Source: Erythrobacter sp. QSSC1-22B (GTDB lineage Bacteria; Pseudomonadota; Alphaproteobacteria; Sphingomonadales; Sphingomonadaceae). From it: a DNA stretch of 64,000 nt. The notes beneath the pieces were generated by a model. The model was not told where the DNA came from. It was given only the letters and a program-made list of their open reading frames with translations, and did not search any database. The translations under genes and the position numbers were made by a program. The stretch spans positions 1-64,000 of the forward strand of contig NZ_LZRP01000007.1 in NCBI RefSeq assembly GCF_001678665.1, read 5' to 3'. Below are positions 36,142-46,039 of this stretch, in pieces; within the stretch, counting starts at the first letter, position 1; each line of letters opens with the position of its first letter.

Positions 36142-36786
36142 CTAGATGTAGGGCCGTTCGCGGTACCATTTGGTGATCACGTATTTGCGGCCCTTGCGCA
36201 CCTTCATTCCGTGGTGGAGCGTGTTGGGATTGCCGCGAGGAAAACCGTCCGGATCGGGGCGGCGGTTGTTCCAGCACACCAGCTTGCCCGCCTCCGGGGC
36301 AAAGCTCTTGCCGATGGTCTTGAAGCGGGTCGCGCCGCCGGCCTCGACCTCGTTGAGATAGACCATGAAGGTCCAGGTCCGTTGTCCGGCGACCGCGCAA
36401 TATTGTTCGTAATCCTGACCGTCGGGATTGAACCAGTCGCAATGGGGTTTGAATTCCTGTCCGACATCGTAGCGCTGGCCCTGCACGGGTTCGCCATGCA
36501 CCGGATTGATCCCCGACAGCGCCAGCAGCCGCTCTTCCAGCGCCTGCACGGCGGGATTGCCGGGAGCGAGGTCGCAGGTTTCGCTGGTGCGGAAATAGCG
36601 GTCGCCATTGTCGTCGGCGATTGTGGAAGGGCGGCGATCGGTCTCGATCATCTCGATCAGCTGGCTGCACAGGTCGGGATCGATGAAGCTGCGCAGCTGG
36701 AACAGTTCGAGCCTGTCGGTCGGTACGCGTTGCGCGCCTTTGTGGGCGAGCAGCCGCGCCGCCGAGGATTCGCCTGGGGAGTTCAT
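36142..36786 (-). CDS. 2OG-Fe(II) oxygenase, prolyl 4-hydroxylase type
   Basis: About 214 residues from ATG 36786; the open frame upstream to 36930 lacks a good start. The double-stranded beta-helix core has FKPHCDWF (iron-binding His and Asp), TLHHGMKV (second His) and KYVITKWYR (the 2-oxoglutarate-binding basic residue). FMVYLNEVEAGGATRF is also typical of bacterial P4H-like proteins. It hydroxylates a proline or similar residue in an unknown protein. It is convergent with rpmE. Confidence 0.9.
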   Translation of the reverse strand: MNSPGESSAARLLAHKGAQRVPTDRLELFQLRSFIDPDLCSQLIEMIETDRRPSTIADDNGDRYFRTSETCDLAPGNPAVQALEERLLALSGINPVHGEPVQGQRYDVGQEFKPHCDWFNPDGQDYEQYCAVAGQRTWTFMVYLNEVEAGGATRFKTIGKSFAPEAGKLVCWNNRRPDPDGFPRGNPNTLHHGMKVRKGRKYVITKWYRERPYI

Positions 36787-37008
36787 CTCCCCGATCCTTA
36801 TCGATCCGGTCGCCAGGAACAAGCCGGGCGAAACCGACCGGGAAAGATAATTGCGCCAGCCGATGTCGAGACGCCTTTTTCCCTTCCCATCCAGCCCGCC
36901 ATATGCAACAGGCACGCGCCGCGCCCCCAAGCCGCTTGACGCTTGGGTTCAGCGCAGTAACAGCCCCCACTTCACGGGCCCGGTACATGGCCGGCCCGGG
37001 GGCATGTG

Positions 37009-37085
37009 GCGATCGTAGCTCAGTTGGTTAGAGCGCCGGTTTGTGGTACCGGAGGTCGCGGGTTCAAGACCCGTCGATCGCCCCA
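37009..37085 (+). tRNA. tRNA-His (GTG)
   Basis: A complete cloverleaf: acceptor GCGATCG pairs with CGATCGC, the D arm is AGCTCAGTTGGTTAGAGC, the anticodon stem-loop CCGGTTTGTGGTACCGG has anticodon GTG, the T arm is GCGGGTTCAAGACCCGT, and CCA is encoded. The G at position -1 opposite C73 is the histidine identity feature. Confidence 0.96.
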
Positions 37086-37174
37086 TTTTCCCCCCATCCG
37101 CGAGCCCCGCCGGGCCGCAATTGCACGAAGCGGGCCCGCGGGCTGCGCTCATTCTGGACGGGATCGATACCAAT

Positions 37175-38239
37175 ATGACGGCATTCTGGACCGAAGCGGA
37201 TTACGACGACCACGAACTGGTCCAGCTCGTCCGCGATCCCAAGTCCGGTCTGACCGCGATCATCGCGCTCCATTCCACCCATCTCGGACCCGGTGCCGGC
37301 GGAACGCGGTTCTGGCATTATCCCGATCCCAAGGATGCCATTCGCGACGCGCTGCGGTTGAGCCGCGGCATGAGCTACAAGAACGCCATGGCCGGGCTGC
37401 CGATGGGTGGCGGCAAGGCCGTGATCCTGGCCGACGCGGCCAAGGGCAAAAGCCCCGAAATGCTCGCAGCCTTTGCCGATGCGGTCGAAGCGCTCAATGG
37501 CCAATATGTCACCGCCGAGGATGTCGGCATCTCCGAAGCCGATATGGCGCTGGTTGCCGAGCGCACCCAATATGTCTCCGGCCTTCCCAACAGCGATGCG
37601 GCTGCGGCTGGCGGCGACCCGGGACCCTTCACCGCGATGGGCATCTATCACGGCATCAGGGCGGCGGTTCGCCACAAGCTGGGCAAGGACAGCGTCGCAG
37701 GCGTCCATGTCGCGATCCAAGGCACCGGCAGCGTCGGTGGCGGAGTCGCCCGCCTGCTCGCCAAGGATGGCGCGCGGCTGACCCTGTCGGACATCCACCG
37801 CGACCGGGTCGAAGAACTCGCGCGCGAGCTCGATGCCGAGACCTGCGCCAGCGATGCGGTTATGGGCGTGACCTGCGATGTCTTCAGTCCCAACGCGCTG
37901 GGCGCGGTGCTCGACGACGACGGTATCGCGCGGCTTGATTGTGCGGTGGTCGCGGGCGGGGCCAACAACCAGCTTGCGCGCGCACACCACGGCCAGCTGC
38001 TGGCCGAGCGCGGCATCCTCTACGCCCCCGACTACGTGATCAACGCCGGCGGCATCATCAGCGTCACCCTGGAATATCTCAGCCGCCGAGAAGGCAAGGA
38101 TTGCGACATCAACGAAGTCCGCAAGCGGCTCGCGCAGATCCCCGGACGGCTCGAGGAAATATGGACCGAAAGCGACATTAGCGGCGTCTCGCCCGACCAG
38201 GTCGCGGACCGGATGGCACAAAAGCTGATCGGACGCTGA
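37175..38239 (+). CDS. Glu/Leu/Phe/Val dehydrogenase (leucine-dehydrogenase type), copy 2
   Basis: A 354-residue NAD-dependent amino-acid dehydrogenase, starting at ATG 37175. It shares GAGGTRFWHYPD, SYKNAMAGLPMGGGKAV with the catalytic Lys pair, VAIQGTGSVGGGVARLL as the dinucleotide turn, and NAGGIISVTLEYLSR with copy 1 at 15088-16137, but the rest has diverged clearly. It probably serves branched-chain amino-acid breakdown. It starts 90 bp after tRNA-His and precedes the ccm operon. No Lrp gene is adjacent to this copy. Confidence 0.92.
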   Translation: MTAFWTEADYDDHELVQLVRDPKSGLTAIIALHSTHLGPGAGGTRFWHYPDPKDAIRDALRLSRGMSYKNAMAGLPMGGGKAVILADAAKGKSPEMLAAFADAVEALNGQYVTAEDVGISEADMALVAERTQYVSGLPNSDAAAAGGDPGPFTAMGIYHGIRAAVRHKLGKDSVAGVHVAIQGTGSVGGGVARLLAKDGARLTLSDIHRDRVEELARELDAETCASDAVMGVTCDVFSPNALGAVLDDDGIARLDCAVVAGGANNQLARAHHGQLLAERGILYAPDYVINAGGIISVTLEYLSRREGKDCDINEVRKRLAQIPGRLEEIWTESDISGVSPDQVADRMAQKLIGR

Positions 38240-38288
38240 TCCGGGCTCTTGCACCCGGCGCGGGAGCCTGTCAGAATGGTGATATCCG

Positions 38289-39008
38289 ATGCATGGCTTC
38301 GCCAATCCCAAGCGCTTCCTGTCGCTGGCCCGCTGGCTGACCCCTTTGCTGCTGGTGGGCGGACTGGTGCTCGTAACCGGCGCTCTGCTGTGGGGGTTTT
38401 TCGTCGTTCCGCCCGACCGGCTGATGGGCGAGACCGTGCGCATCCTTTTCCTCCACGTCCCCGCCGCCTGGCTTGGGATGGGCGGCTGGTCGGCGATTGC
38501 GCTTTCCAGCCTGGTCTATCTCGTCTGGCGCCATCCGCTCGCCAATCTGGCGGCGCGCGGCGCGGCGGTGCCGGGGCTGGTGTTTACTGCGCTGTGTCTG
38601 ATCACCGGATCGATCTGGGGGCGTCCGACCTGGGGAACATGGTGGGTTTGGGACGGGCGGCTGACCAGCATGCTGGTGCTGGCGTTCCTCTATCTGGCCT
38701 ATATCGCGCTGGCGCAGGCCGCCGAGCGCGAAGGCGTGAGCCCGCGGATCCCGGCGATCTTCGGATTGTTGGGCGCGGTCAACATCCCGATCATCAACCG
38801 TTCGGTGGTATGGTGGAATTCTCTTCACCAGCCGCCCAGCATTACCGCCGGGGGCAGCAGCATCGATGCCGAGTTTCTGGTCCCACTGCTTGTCTCGGTG
38901 CTTGGCTTCTCGCTACTGTTCGGCGCGATCGTGCTGATGCGGATGCGCGCCTTGCTGGCCGATGCCCAAGCCGACTCGCGGCTGCGGCGCAAGGCGATGG
39001 AGGCATGA
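38289..39008 (+). CDS. ccmC: Heme export protein CcmC
   Basis: A 239-residue, six-segment membrane protein of cytochrome c maturation system I that loads heme onto CcmE. The Trp-rich segment GRPTWGTWWVWDGRLTSM and the flanking His residues (FLHVPAAW and RSVVWWNSLHQ) form the heme site. ATG 38289 starts a run of overlapping genes. ccmA and ccmB are not in the window upstream. Confidence 0.95.
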   Translation: MHGFANPKRFLSLARWLTPLLLVGGLVLVTGALLWGFFVVPPDRLMGETVRILFLHVPAAWLGMGGWSAIALSSLVYLVWRHPLANLAARGAAVPGLVFTALCLITGSIWGRPTWGTWWVWDGRLTSMLVLAFLYLAYIALAQAAEREGVSPRIPAIFGLLGAVNIPIINRSVVWWNSLHQPPSITAGGSSIDAEFLVPLLVSVLGFSLLFGAIVLMRMRALLADAQADSRLRRKAMEA

Positions 39009-39009
39009 G

Positions 39010-39165
39010 GTGATCCGCGAAGCGCTCGACCAGTGGGATTTCGTTCTTGCCGCCTATGCGGTGGGGGTGATCGGCATCGTCGCGATGACCGGCTGGAGCT
39101 GGCTGGCGATGCGCCGCGCCGAACGCCGCCGCGACCTTGCCCGCGACCGGATGCGCGGCCAGTGA
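39010..39165 (+). CDS. ccmD: Heme exporter protein CcmD
   Basis: A 51-residue protein from GTG 39010, one base after the ccmC stop. It has one membrane segment (FVLAAYAVGVIGIVAMTGWSWL) followed by a basic tail (RRAERRRDLARDRMRGQ), the usual CcmD layout. It helps release holo-CcmE from CcmC. It overlaps ccmE by 4 bp. Confidence 0.85.
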   Translation: MIREALDQWDFVLAAYAVGVIGIVAMTGWSWLAMRRAERRRDLARDRMRGQ

Positions 39166-39632
39166 GCGCGCTCAAACCCAAGCACCAGCGCCTCGTGCTG
39201 GTCGTGGTCGCGCTGATCGCGCTGGTCGCGGCGGGGCTGCTCGCGGCCTATGCGCTGCGCAGCCAGGCGAGCTATTTCTACCTCCCCGAGCAGATGCGCG
39301 ACGACCCGCCGGCGATCGGCCAGGCGGTCCGGCTGGGCGGCATGGTCGAGGAAGGCTCGCTGGCGACCGACGCGGACGGTTTCACGCTGCGCTTCATGGT
39401 CGCCGGCAATGACGGCGCGCGGGTGCCGGTGCAGTTTGCCGGGATCGCGCCCGATCTGTTCGTCGAGGGCTCGGGCGTGGTCGCCGAAGGTCGGCTTGCC
39501 CCCGGCGGGATCTTCATCGCCGACAACCTGCTGGCGAAGCACGACGAGAATTACGTCCCCCGCGAACTGGAAGGCATGACCGGGCTCGAGGCCGCGGAAT
39601 TCGCCAAAGACACCACGGTCGGGCTCGAATGA
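39162..39632 (+). CDS. ccmE: Cytochrome c-type biogenesis heme chaperone CcmE
   Basis: A 156-residue protein starting at GTG 39162. One N-terminal membrane anchor (about 10-32) precedes a periplasmic OB-fold domain. LLAKHDENYVPREL holds His127, which binds heme covalently, and Tyr131. It carries heme from CcmC to CcmF. Start and stop overlap the ccmD and ccmF genes by 4 bp each. Confidence 0.95.
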   Translation: MSALKPKHQRLVLVVVALIALVAAGLLAAYALRSQASYFYLPEQMRDDPPAIGQAVRLGGMVEEGSLATDADGFTLRFMVAGNDGARVPVQFAGIAPDLFVEGSGVVAEGRLAPGGIFIADNLLAKHDENYVPRELEGMTGLEAAEFAKDTTVGLE

Positions 39633-41668
39633 TCGCCGAACTCGGTCTTGCCGCACTGTGGCTCGCCGCCGCTCTGGCGGGGCTGCAGACGATCGCCGGG
39701 TTCCTCTCCGTACGCGCGGGCACGACCACCGAGCTCGGCGGGCTGATCCGCCCGGCAGCGGTGGTTCAGGGCGTGTTCGCAGGGCTTTCCTTCTGCGCGC
39801 TGCTCTATGTCTTCGCGATCACCGACCTGTCGGTGAAGCTGGTCGCGAGCCATTCGCACGCGCTCAAGCCGATGGTGTTCAAACTGTCGGGCGCTTGGGG
39901 CAATCACGAGGGCTCGATGCTGCTGTGGGTCACGGTGATGGCGCTGGCGGGCGCTCTGATCGCGGTGGTCGAGCGACGCCTGCCCGACCGCACCATGCAG
40001 GCGGTGCTCGCGGCGCAGGGCTTCGTGGCGCTGGGGTTCTACGCCTTCCTGCTGCTCAGCTCGAACCCGTTCGAGCGGTTGCCGATCCCCGCCGCCGAGG
40101 GGATGGGGCTCAACCCGCTGCTGCAGGATATCGGGCTCGCCTTCCACCCGCCGACGCTCTATTTCGGATATGTCGGTCTCTCGATCGCCTTCAGTTTCGC
40201 GGTCGGCGCGCTGATCACGCGCGAGGTCACCCCGGCCTTCGCCCGCGCGATGCGGCCCTGGGTGCTGGGCGCCTGGGTGTTCCTCACCGTCGGGATCACT
40301 GCGGGCTCATACTGGGCCTATTACGAGCTGGGCTGGGGCGGCTGGTGGTTCTGGGACCCGGTCGAGAACGCCTCGCTGATGCCGTGGCTCGCCGCGACCG
40401 CGCTGCTTCATTCGGTCAGCGTGCTGGCCGCGCGCGACGCCTTGCGGGTGTGGACGATCATGCTCGGCGTGGTCGCCTTCTCGATGAGCATGCTCGGCAC
40501 CTTCCTCGTGCGATCGGGCATCCTCACCAGCGTCCATTCCTTCGCGGTAGACCCCGAGCGCGGAACCTTCATCCTGCTGCTGCTGGCGCTCTATATCGGC
40601 GGCGCGCTGCTGCTGTTCGCGCTGCGCGCCAGCACCATCTCCGAAGGCAAGCGCTTCGCCATCGCCAGCCGCGAGGGCGCGCTGGTGGTCAACAATGTCA
40701 TGCTCAGCGCGATCCTCGCAATCGTCCTTCTCGGCACGCTCTATCCGCTGCTCACCGAAGCCTTCGATATCCGCGTCTCGGTCGGGCCGCCCTATTTCAA
40801 CCCCGTCGGGGCGATCTTCGTCATTCCGATGCTGCTGGTGATGGCGGTCGGCCCGCTGCTGCGCTGGCGCGAAGACCGGTTCGCGCGGATCTCGCGCGAG
40901 ATGATCGTGCTGGGCGCGATCCTGGTGGTCGCGCTGGTGCTGATTGCAGTCCTGGGCGATGTCGCGCTGCTGCCGTTGCTCGGGCTGGCGGTCGCGGCAA
41001 TGCTGACCGTGGCAAGCTTCCTGCCGCTGCGCGGGCGCAAGCTCACGCGCGTCCCGATCGCGACCTGGGGCATGGTGGTGGCGCATTTCGGGATTGCGGT
41101 GGCGCTGTTCGGCATGGCCAGCGAAAGCGCCTTCACCAAGGAGCGCCTCGCCGCGCTGGCACCGGGCGACACCACCCAGGTCGGCCAATGGGCGGTTACG
41201 CTCGACGCCATCGTCCCGGTCGCGGGGCCCAACTGGACCGCAATCGAAGGCCAGCTCAGCGCAAGGATCGGCGATGGCGAGCCGATCTCGATGCGCCCGC
41301 AGTCGCGGACCTTCTGGGCGCCGCCGCAAGTCACCGCCGAAAGCGTGCTGGCCACCCGCTGGAACGGCCAGTTGTATGCGGTCATGGGCGAGTCGGCGGG
41401 TGACGGACGCTGGCAGGTGCGCCTGTGGTGGAAGCCATTCGTGACGCTGATCTGGTATGGAGGCCTGCTGGTGGCGCTGGGCGGAGTGCTGGCCATCATC
41501 GGCCGGGTCAGGGATGACCTGAAGAACCGCAGCGTGCTCCGCCGCGCCGCCGAACGCCGCGAGGACATGCGCCCCGAGGACATGCGCCCCGAGGACATGG
41601 GTTCCGAAGACATGGCTTACGAAGATATGCGTTCCGAGGACATGCGGCCCGAGGAGAGCGCGCTATGA
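39629..41668 (+). CDS. ccmF: Cytochrome c heme lyase subunit CcmF, with a repeat tail
   Basis: A 679-residue multi-pass membrane protein. The WWD domain GWGGWWFWDPVENASLMPWL and conserved His residues mark CcmF, which ligates heme to apocytochrome c with CcmH. After the last membrane segment (about residues 610-630), the C-terminus carries six consecutive pentapeptides of the type EDMRP (41561-41650) encoded by 15-bp repeats, an acidic tail I do not know from this family. Both ends overlap neighbours by 4 bp. Confidence 0.95.
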   Translation: MIAELGLAALWLAAALAGLQTIAGFLSVRAGTTTELGGLIRPAAVVQGVFAGLSFCALLYVFAITDLSVKLVASHSHALKPMVFKLSGAWGNHEGSMLLWVTVMALAGALIAVVERRLPDRTMQAVLAAQGFVALGFYAFLLLSSNPFERLPIPAAEGMGLNPLLQDIGLAFHPPTLYFGYVGLSIAFSFAVGALITREVTPAFARAMRPWVLGAWVFLTVGITAGSYWAYYELGWGGWWFWDPVENASLMPWLAATALLHSVSVLAARDALRVWTIMLGVVAFSMSMLGTFLVRSGILTSVHSFAVDPERGTFILLLLALYIGGALLLFALRASTISEGKRFAIASREGALVVNNVMLSAILAIVLLGTLYPLLTEAFDIRVSVGPPYFNPVGAIFVIPMLLVMAVGPLLRWREDRFARISREMIVLGAILVVALVLIAVLGDVALLPLLGLAVAAMLTVASFLPLRGRKLTRVPIATWGMVVAHFGIAVALFGMASESAFTKERLAALAPGDTTQVGQWAVTLDAIVPVAGPNWTAIEGQLSARIGDGEPISMRPQSRTFWAPPQVTAESVLATRWNGQLYAVMGESAGDGRWQVRLWWKPFVTLIWYGGLLVALGGVLAIIGRVRDDLKNRSVLRRAAERREDMRPEDMRPEDMGSEDMAYEDMRSEDMRPEESAL

Positions 41669-42195
41669 GCGGCTGGCGCCTGTGGGTTCCCCTGCTGATG
41701 TTTGCGGGCTTCTTCGGTGTGGCCGGTTACCAATTGTCGCAGCCCAAGAACGAATTCATCGAGAGCCGCATGGTCGGCCGCGAACTGCCCTATTTCGATC
41801 TGCGTCCGGCCACCACCGACCTGCCCGGGATCGCCAGCGCGCAGTTCGGCGACGGCCAGCCGCGTCTCTTGAACATATGGGCGAGCTGGTGCGTCCCCTG
41901 CATCGCCGAAGCGCCTTATCTCGAGCAATTGCAGGAGCAGGGCGCACCGATCGTCGGCATCGCCATCCGCGACCGGCCCGAAGATGTCGCACGCTTCCTC
42001 GAACGCCATGGCAATCCCTATGTCGCGGTCGGGGCCGACGATTTGTCCGAAGTGCAGTTCGCGATTGGATCCTCGGGCGTCCCCGAAACCTTCGTGATCG
42101 ACGGGCAGGGCCGGATTACCCACCAGCATATCGGCGACATTCGCGAAACCGATGTGCCGGTGCTGCTTGAGAAGCTGCGGGAAGCGGGCGCATGA
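41665..42195 (+). CDS. ccmG: Thiol:disulfide interchange protein CcmG/DsbE
   Basis: A 176-residue, membrane-anchored thioredoxin-fold protein. The redox motif WASWCVPC (Cys76, Cys79) and the cis-Pro segment SSGVPETFVID are present. It reduces apocytochrome thiols so that heme can attach. One N-terminal membrane segment (about 5-24) anchors it to the periplasmic face. It overlaps ccmF and ccmH by 4 bp each. Confidence 0.95.
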   Translation: MSGWRLWVPLLMFAGFFGVAGYQLSQPKNEFIESRMVGRELPYFDLRPATTDLPGIASAQFGDGQPRLLNIWASWCVPCIAEAPYLEQLQEQGAPIVGIAIRDRPEDVARFLERHGNPYVAVGADDLSEVQFAIGSSGVPETFVIDGQGRITHQHIGDIRETDVPVLLEKLREAGA

Positions 42196-42641
42196 CCGCT
42201 TTGCGCCCGTTCTCCGCCGCTGCGCTGCGACAGGCCCTGATGGCCCTGATGGCGCTGCTGATGCTGTCTCTGGGGGCGCCACTGCTCGCGCAGCAATCGC
42301 TTCCGCCTGCACCCTATGCCAATCGCCAGCTCGACGACCCGGCTCAGGAAGCCATCGCGCATGAGCTGATGGCGACGCTGCGCTGCCTCGAATGCCAGTC
42401 GCAGGCGATCAACGACAGCGATTCGCCCATGGCGGGCGACATGCGCCACCAGGTCAGGATCAGTGTCGCCTCGGGCGAGCATCCCGAGGCGATCCGAGCC
42501 TGGCTGATGGAGCGTTATGGCGATTATGTCAGTTACACGCCGCAGGTCAGCGCAACCACCTGGCCGCTTTTCGTGGTGCCGCTGTTGATCCTGCTGGTGG
42601 CCGGCGCGATCTTCTGGCGCCGCTTCGCGAGGCGCGCATGA
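42192..42641 (+). CDS. ccmH: Cytochrome c-type biogenesis protein CcmH (CcmL/CycL)
   Basis: A 149-residue protein with a signal/anchor at residues 15-35, the redox motif LRCLECQS (Cys65, Cys68) and a C-terminal membrane segment (about 121-143). It forms the heme lyase complex with CcmF and relays electrons from CcmG. It lacks the TPR part of the long E. coli CcmH, which here is a separate gene downstream. Confidence 0.94.
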   Translation: MTALRPFSAAALRQALMALMALLMLSLGAPLLAQQSLPPAPYANRQLDDPAQEAIAHELMATLRCLECQSQAINDSDSPMAGDMRHQVRISVASGEHPEAIRAWLMERYGDYVSYTPQVSATTWPLFVVPLLILLVAGAIFWRRFARRA

Positions 42642-43285
42642 CCTGGCTGCCGATCCTTGCGCTGGCGGGTCTTGGGTTCCTTGCCGCGGCCTTGCTGTTC
42701 GGTCTGGCACGCAGCGGCTGGACGCTGTTCGGCGCGACGCTGCTGTTCGGGCTGACGGGCTATGCGCTGCATGGCGCGCCCGGCCAGCCGGCGGCCCCGA
42801 GCGTCGATCCGGAGCGGGTGGTGGAAACCGGCGAACTGATGGTTGAGGCAAGACGCGAGTTCTACGATCCCGTAGGCTCGATGCCGTCGCGCTACGTCGT
42901 CAGCTCCGACGGTTTCGCCCGGCGCGGACAATACGAGGATGCAGCAAATTTCCTGCGCAACGCCGTGGCCGAGAATCCCGCGGACGACGAGGCCTGGGTC
43001 GCACTGGGCAATGTGCTGGTCGAACACGCGCAAGGCCAGCTCAGCGCCGCCGCGCTGTTCGCCTATGCCCGCGCCGAGGAACTCGACGGCGACAATCCCG
43101 CCCCCGGCTATTTCGTCGGCCTGGCGATGCTGCGGCAGGGCGAGTTCGCGCAAGGGCGACGGATGTGGGCGGATATTCTCGCCGACGCGCCAGCGGACGC
43201 TCCGTGGCGCCCGGGTCTGGTCGAACGGCTGGACCGGCTCGACACGCTGCTGTCCGGAGGCGGGATACCCCCCGCCACCCGCTAG
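42638..43285 (+). CDS. TPR protein of cytochrome c maturation (CcmI-like)
   Basis: A 215-residue protein, starting at ATG 42638 within the end of ccmH. Two N-terminal membrane segments (about 3-22 and 27-44) precede a soluble domain with about three TPR-like helical hairpins (ARRGQYEDAANFLRNAV, DEAWVALGNVLVEHA). In system I, CcmI or the C-terminal half of CcmH binds apocytochrome c and presents it to CcmFH. It is shorter than typical CcmI. It is the last gene of the ccm operon. Confidence 0.8.
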   Translation: MTWLPILALAGLGFLAAALLFGLARSGWTLFGATLLFGLTGYALHGAPGQPAAPSVDPERVVETGELMVEARREFYDPVGSMPSRYVVSSDGFARRGQYEDAANFLRNAVAENPADDEAWVALGNVLVEHAQGQLSAAALFAYARAEELDGDNPAPGYFVGLAMLRQGEFAQGRRMWADILADAPADAPWRPGLVERLDRLDTLLSGGGIPPATR

Positions 43286-43405
43286 GCCGGATGGGGCCGC
43301 TGTGTTGCCCGCCCGAAACCTTCCTGCTAAGCGCCCCCACCTTGCGGAGCGGCACTGCTGCCGCGCGCGAAGGGGCAACCACATGAGAGCAGGGACGCCG
43401 CACCT

Positions 43406-45355
43406 ATGAGCGAAAGCCAGGTGCCCCAGAAGCACCCGTCCGCCGAGGGCACCGGCGGAACACCGGGCACAAGCGGTGTCGGCAAGAAGGCGACCAAGGG
43501 CGCGCTTGCCGTCGGCGCGATCGGTATCGTCTTCGGCGATATCGGCACCAGCCCGCTCTATGCCTTCCGCGAAACCTTCGCGGGATCGCATCCGCTGGCG
43601 CTCGACAGCATGCATATCCTCGGCGTGGTCAGCCTGATCTTCTGGTCGATGACGTTGGTCGTCTCGCTGCAATACGTCACCATCCTGATGCGCGCCGACA
43701 ACAAGGGGCAGGGCGGCAGCCTTGCGCTGGTGGCGTTGATCTCGCGGCATATCAGCGGCTCGCGTTACGGCTGGCTTGCGGTGCTGCTGGGGGTATTCGC
43801 GACCTCGCTGTTCTATGGCGATTCGATGATTACTCCTGCGATCTCGGTGCTTTCGGCGGTGGAGGGGCTGACCGTGGTGAATCCCGACATGGAGGAACTG
43901 GTCATCCCTATCGCGCTGGTGCTGCTGATCGGGCTGTTCGTGATCCAGAAGCGCGGGACCGCCAAGGTGGGCGCGCTGTTTGCGCCGGTGATGATCGTCT
44001 ATTTCGTCGTCATCGCGGGGCTCGGGATCAACCAGATCCTCCAGCATCCCGAAGTGCTGTGGGCGCTCAATCCCTATTACGCAGTCAATTTCTTTGTCAT
44101 CGACGGCTGGCTGGCATTTCTCGCGCTGGGTTCGGTCGTGCTGGCGGTGACGGGGTCGGAAGCGCTCTATTCCGATATGGGCCATTTCGGTCGCGGGCCG
44201 ATGCGGCTGTCTTGGTTCGGCTTCGTCATGCCCTGCCTGCTGCTCAATTATTTCGGCCAGGGTGCCATGGTGATGAGCCTGCCGCCCGAGATGGCGCAGG
44301 AAGCGATCCAGAATCCGTTCTTCTTCCTCGCGAGCGAGGATTTCCGATTGCCGCTGGTTCTGCTGGCGACGGTTGCGACCTTCATCGCCAGCCAGGCGGT
44401 CATCTCGGGCGCGTTCTCGATCACCCATCAGGCAATCCAGCTGGGTTTCATCCCGCGCCTCTCGATCCGCCACACCAGCGAGACCGAGGCCGGACAGATT
44501 TACATTCCGGTGGTCAATTGGGCGCTGATGGTCGCGGTGATCATCCTGGTGCTGACCTTCCAGAATTCCTCCAACCTCGCCGCCGCCTACGGGATCGCGG
44601 TGACCGGCGCGGTAACGATCGACACGCTGCTGATGGCGGTGCTTTTCGTCGGGGTGTGGAAATGGAAATGGTGGTACGCCGCGCCGGTGGTGCTGGTGTT
44701 CCTGATCGTCGATGGCGCCTATTTCGCCGCCAACCTCACCAAGGTCGCCGATGGTGGCTGGTTCCCGCTGGTGGTCGGTCTGTTCGCCTTCACCCTGCTC
44801 ACCACCTGGGCACGGGGGCGCAAGCTGATGCGCGATCGCATGACCGAGGTTGCGCTGCCGATCGAGATCTTCGCCAAATCGGCCAAGAACAGCACCACCC
44901 GCGTGCCGGGCACCGCGATCTTCATGGCCAGCCAGACCGCCGGCGTACCCTCGGCGCTGCTGCACAACATCAAGCACAACAAGGTGCTTCACGAACGGGT
45001 GGTGATTCTGACGATCGATATCGCCGACGAACCCTATGTCGACGAGAACGCCCGATGCGAAATGCACGATCTGGGCGACGGCTTCTATCGCGCGGTGCTG
45101 CACTACGGCTTTATGGAGGAAACCGACGTGCCGAAGGGGCTCAAAAGCATGTCGCGCTGCGGCGGGGAATTCGACATGATGAACACCAGCTTCTTCCTCA
45201 GCCGCCAGACGCTGATCGCCAGCGACAAGCCGGGGATGCCGATCTGGCGCGAGAAGATCTTCGCCTGGATGCTGCGCAATTCGGCGACCGCGATGGAGTT
45301 CTTCCGGCTGCCGACCAACCGCGTGGTCGAGCTGGGAAGCCAGGTGGAAATCTAA
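43406..45355 (+). CDS. kup: Low-affinity potassium transporter Kup
   Basis: A 649-residue KUP/HAK/KT family K+ uptake protein with 12 membrane segments and a C-terminal cytosolic domain of about 170 residues. [22 protein letters not shown] and [14 protein letters not shown] are family signatures. It has a longer, soluble N-terminus (about 30 residues, Gly/Thr-rich). It couples K+ to H+ entry. It is monocistronic, between the ccm operon and the convergent yciB gene. Confidence 0.96.
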   Translation: MSESQVPQKHPSAEGTGGTPGTSGVGKKATKGALAVGAIGIVFGDIGTSPLYAFRETFAGSHPLALDSMHILGVVSLIFWSMTLVVSLQYVTILMRADNKGQGGSLALVALISRHISGSRYGWLAVLLGVFATSLFYGDSMITPAISVLSAVEGLTVVNPDMEELVIPIALVLLIGLFVIQKRGTAKVGALFAPVMIVYFVVIAGLGINQILQHPEVLWALNPYYAVNFFVIDGWLAFLALGSVVLAVTGSEALYSDMGHFGRGPMRLSWFGFVMPCLLLNYFGQGAMVMSLPPEMAQEAIQNPFFFLASEDFRLPLVLLATVATFIASQAVISGAFSITHQAIQLGFIPRLSIRHTSETEAGQIYIPVVNWALMVAVIILVLTFQNSSNLAAAYGIAVTGAVTIDTLLMAVLFVGVWKWKWWYAAPVVLVFLIVDGAYFAANLTKVADGGWFPLVVGLFAFTLLTTWARGRKLMRDRMTEVALPIEIFAKSAKNSTTRVPGTAIFMASQTAGVPSALLHNIKHNKVLHERVVILTIDIADEPYVDENARCEMHDLGDGFYRAVLHYGFMEETDVPKGLKSMSRCGGEFDMMNTSFFLSRQTLIASDKPGMPIWREKIFAWMLRNSATAMEFFRLPTNRVVELGSQVEI

Positions 45356-45376
45356 CGGCGCTGGAGTGGGGCCGGG

Positions 45377-46039
45377 TTATTCCCCGGTGGGGGGCTGGTC
45401 CTTGAGCACTTCGTCGGCGTCTTCCAGCGCGAGCCCGTGCTTGAGCAGCATCGGGATCTGGGTGAAGGTGAACACGAAGGTCAGCGGCATGAAGACCCAG
45501 ATCTTCGCCCACAGCCAGCTTTCGAAACTCAGCTGCGCGCGCAGCACCTCGTTGAGCACCGCGAGCGCGAGGAAGAACATCCCCCAATTGCGCGACAGCT
45601 TGAGCCAGCCCTCCTGGGTGACCCCTTCGAAGGCGGCCTCGAGCAGGGTCTGCAGCAGCGCGCGCCCGCGGGCGTAGCCGACCAGCAGCACCACCCCGAA
45701 GAAGATGTAGATCGCGGTCGGCTTTACCTGGATGAAATCGGGATCGCGCAGCCAGATGGTGAGCGCGCCGAAGCCGACGATCAGCGCGGTCGAGAGCATC
45801 AGCATCGGCGAAATCTTGCCGAACTTCCATTTCGAGAACGCCAGCGCGACGACTGCGGCCACCATGAACGCCACGGTGCCGTAGATCACCGCGGCGATCT
45901 CGCCCAGCGGACCGGGTTCGTCGGGCGCGGCGAACTTGTAGGCGCCGAGAAACACCAGCAACGGCCCGTAATCGACGAGGATGTTGAGCCAGCCGGTCTT
46001 GGGCTTGGGTTCATTCGTGGCGGTTGTGGGCTCGCTCAT
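45377..46039 (-). CDS. yciB: Inner membrane-spanning protein YciB (septation protein A family)
   Basis: About 220 residues with five to six membrane segments. NILVDYGPLLVFLGAYK at the start and ARGRALLQTLLEAAF then LSRNWGMFFLALAVLNEVLR are typical of the YciB/IspZ family, which influences cell-envelope synthesis and septation. ATG 46039 overlaps the ftsY stop. The family is about 180-200 residues; the extra length is an N-terminal leader and a region between segments. It is the last gene of the dapF-mtaB-ftsY-yciB run. Confidence 0.92.
   Translation of the reverse strand: MSEPTTATNEPKPKTGWLNILVDYGPLLVFLGAYKFAAPDEPGPLGEIAAVIYGTVAFMVAAVVALAFSKWKFGKISPMLMLSTALIVGFGALTIWLRDPDFIQVKPTAIYIFFGVVLLVGYARGRALLQTLLEAAFEGVTQEGWLKLSRNWGMFFLALAVLNEVLRAQLSFESWLWAKIWVFMPLTFVFTFTQIPMLLKHGLALEDADEVLKDQPPTGE

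Noticed and set aside
42533-45103. A very long open frame (856 codons) on the minus strand
   Set aside because: It lies antisense to the ccm genes and kup, is rich in His, Arg, Gln and Asp without any domain, and is the usual shadow of high-GC coding sequence.
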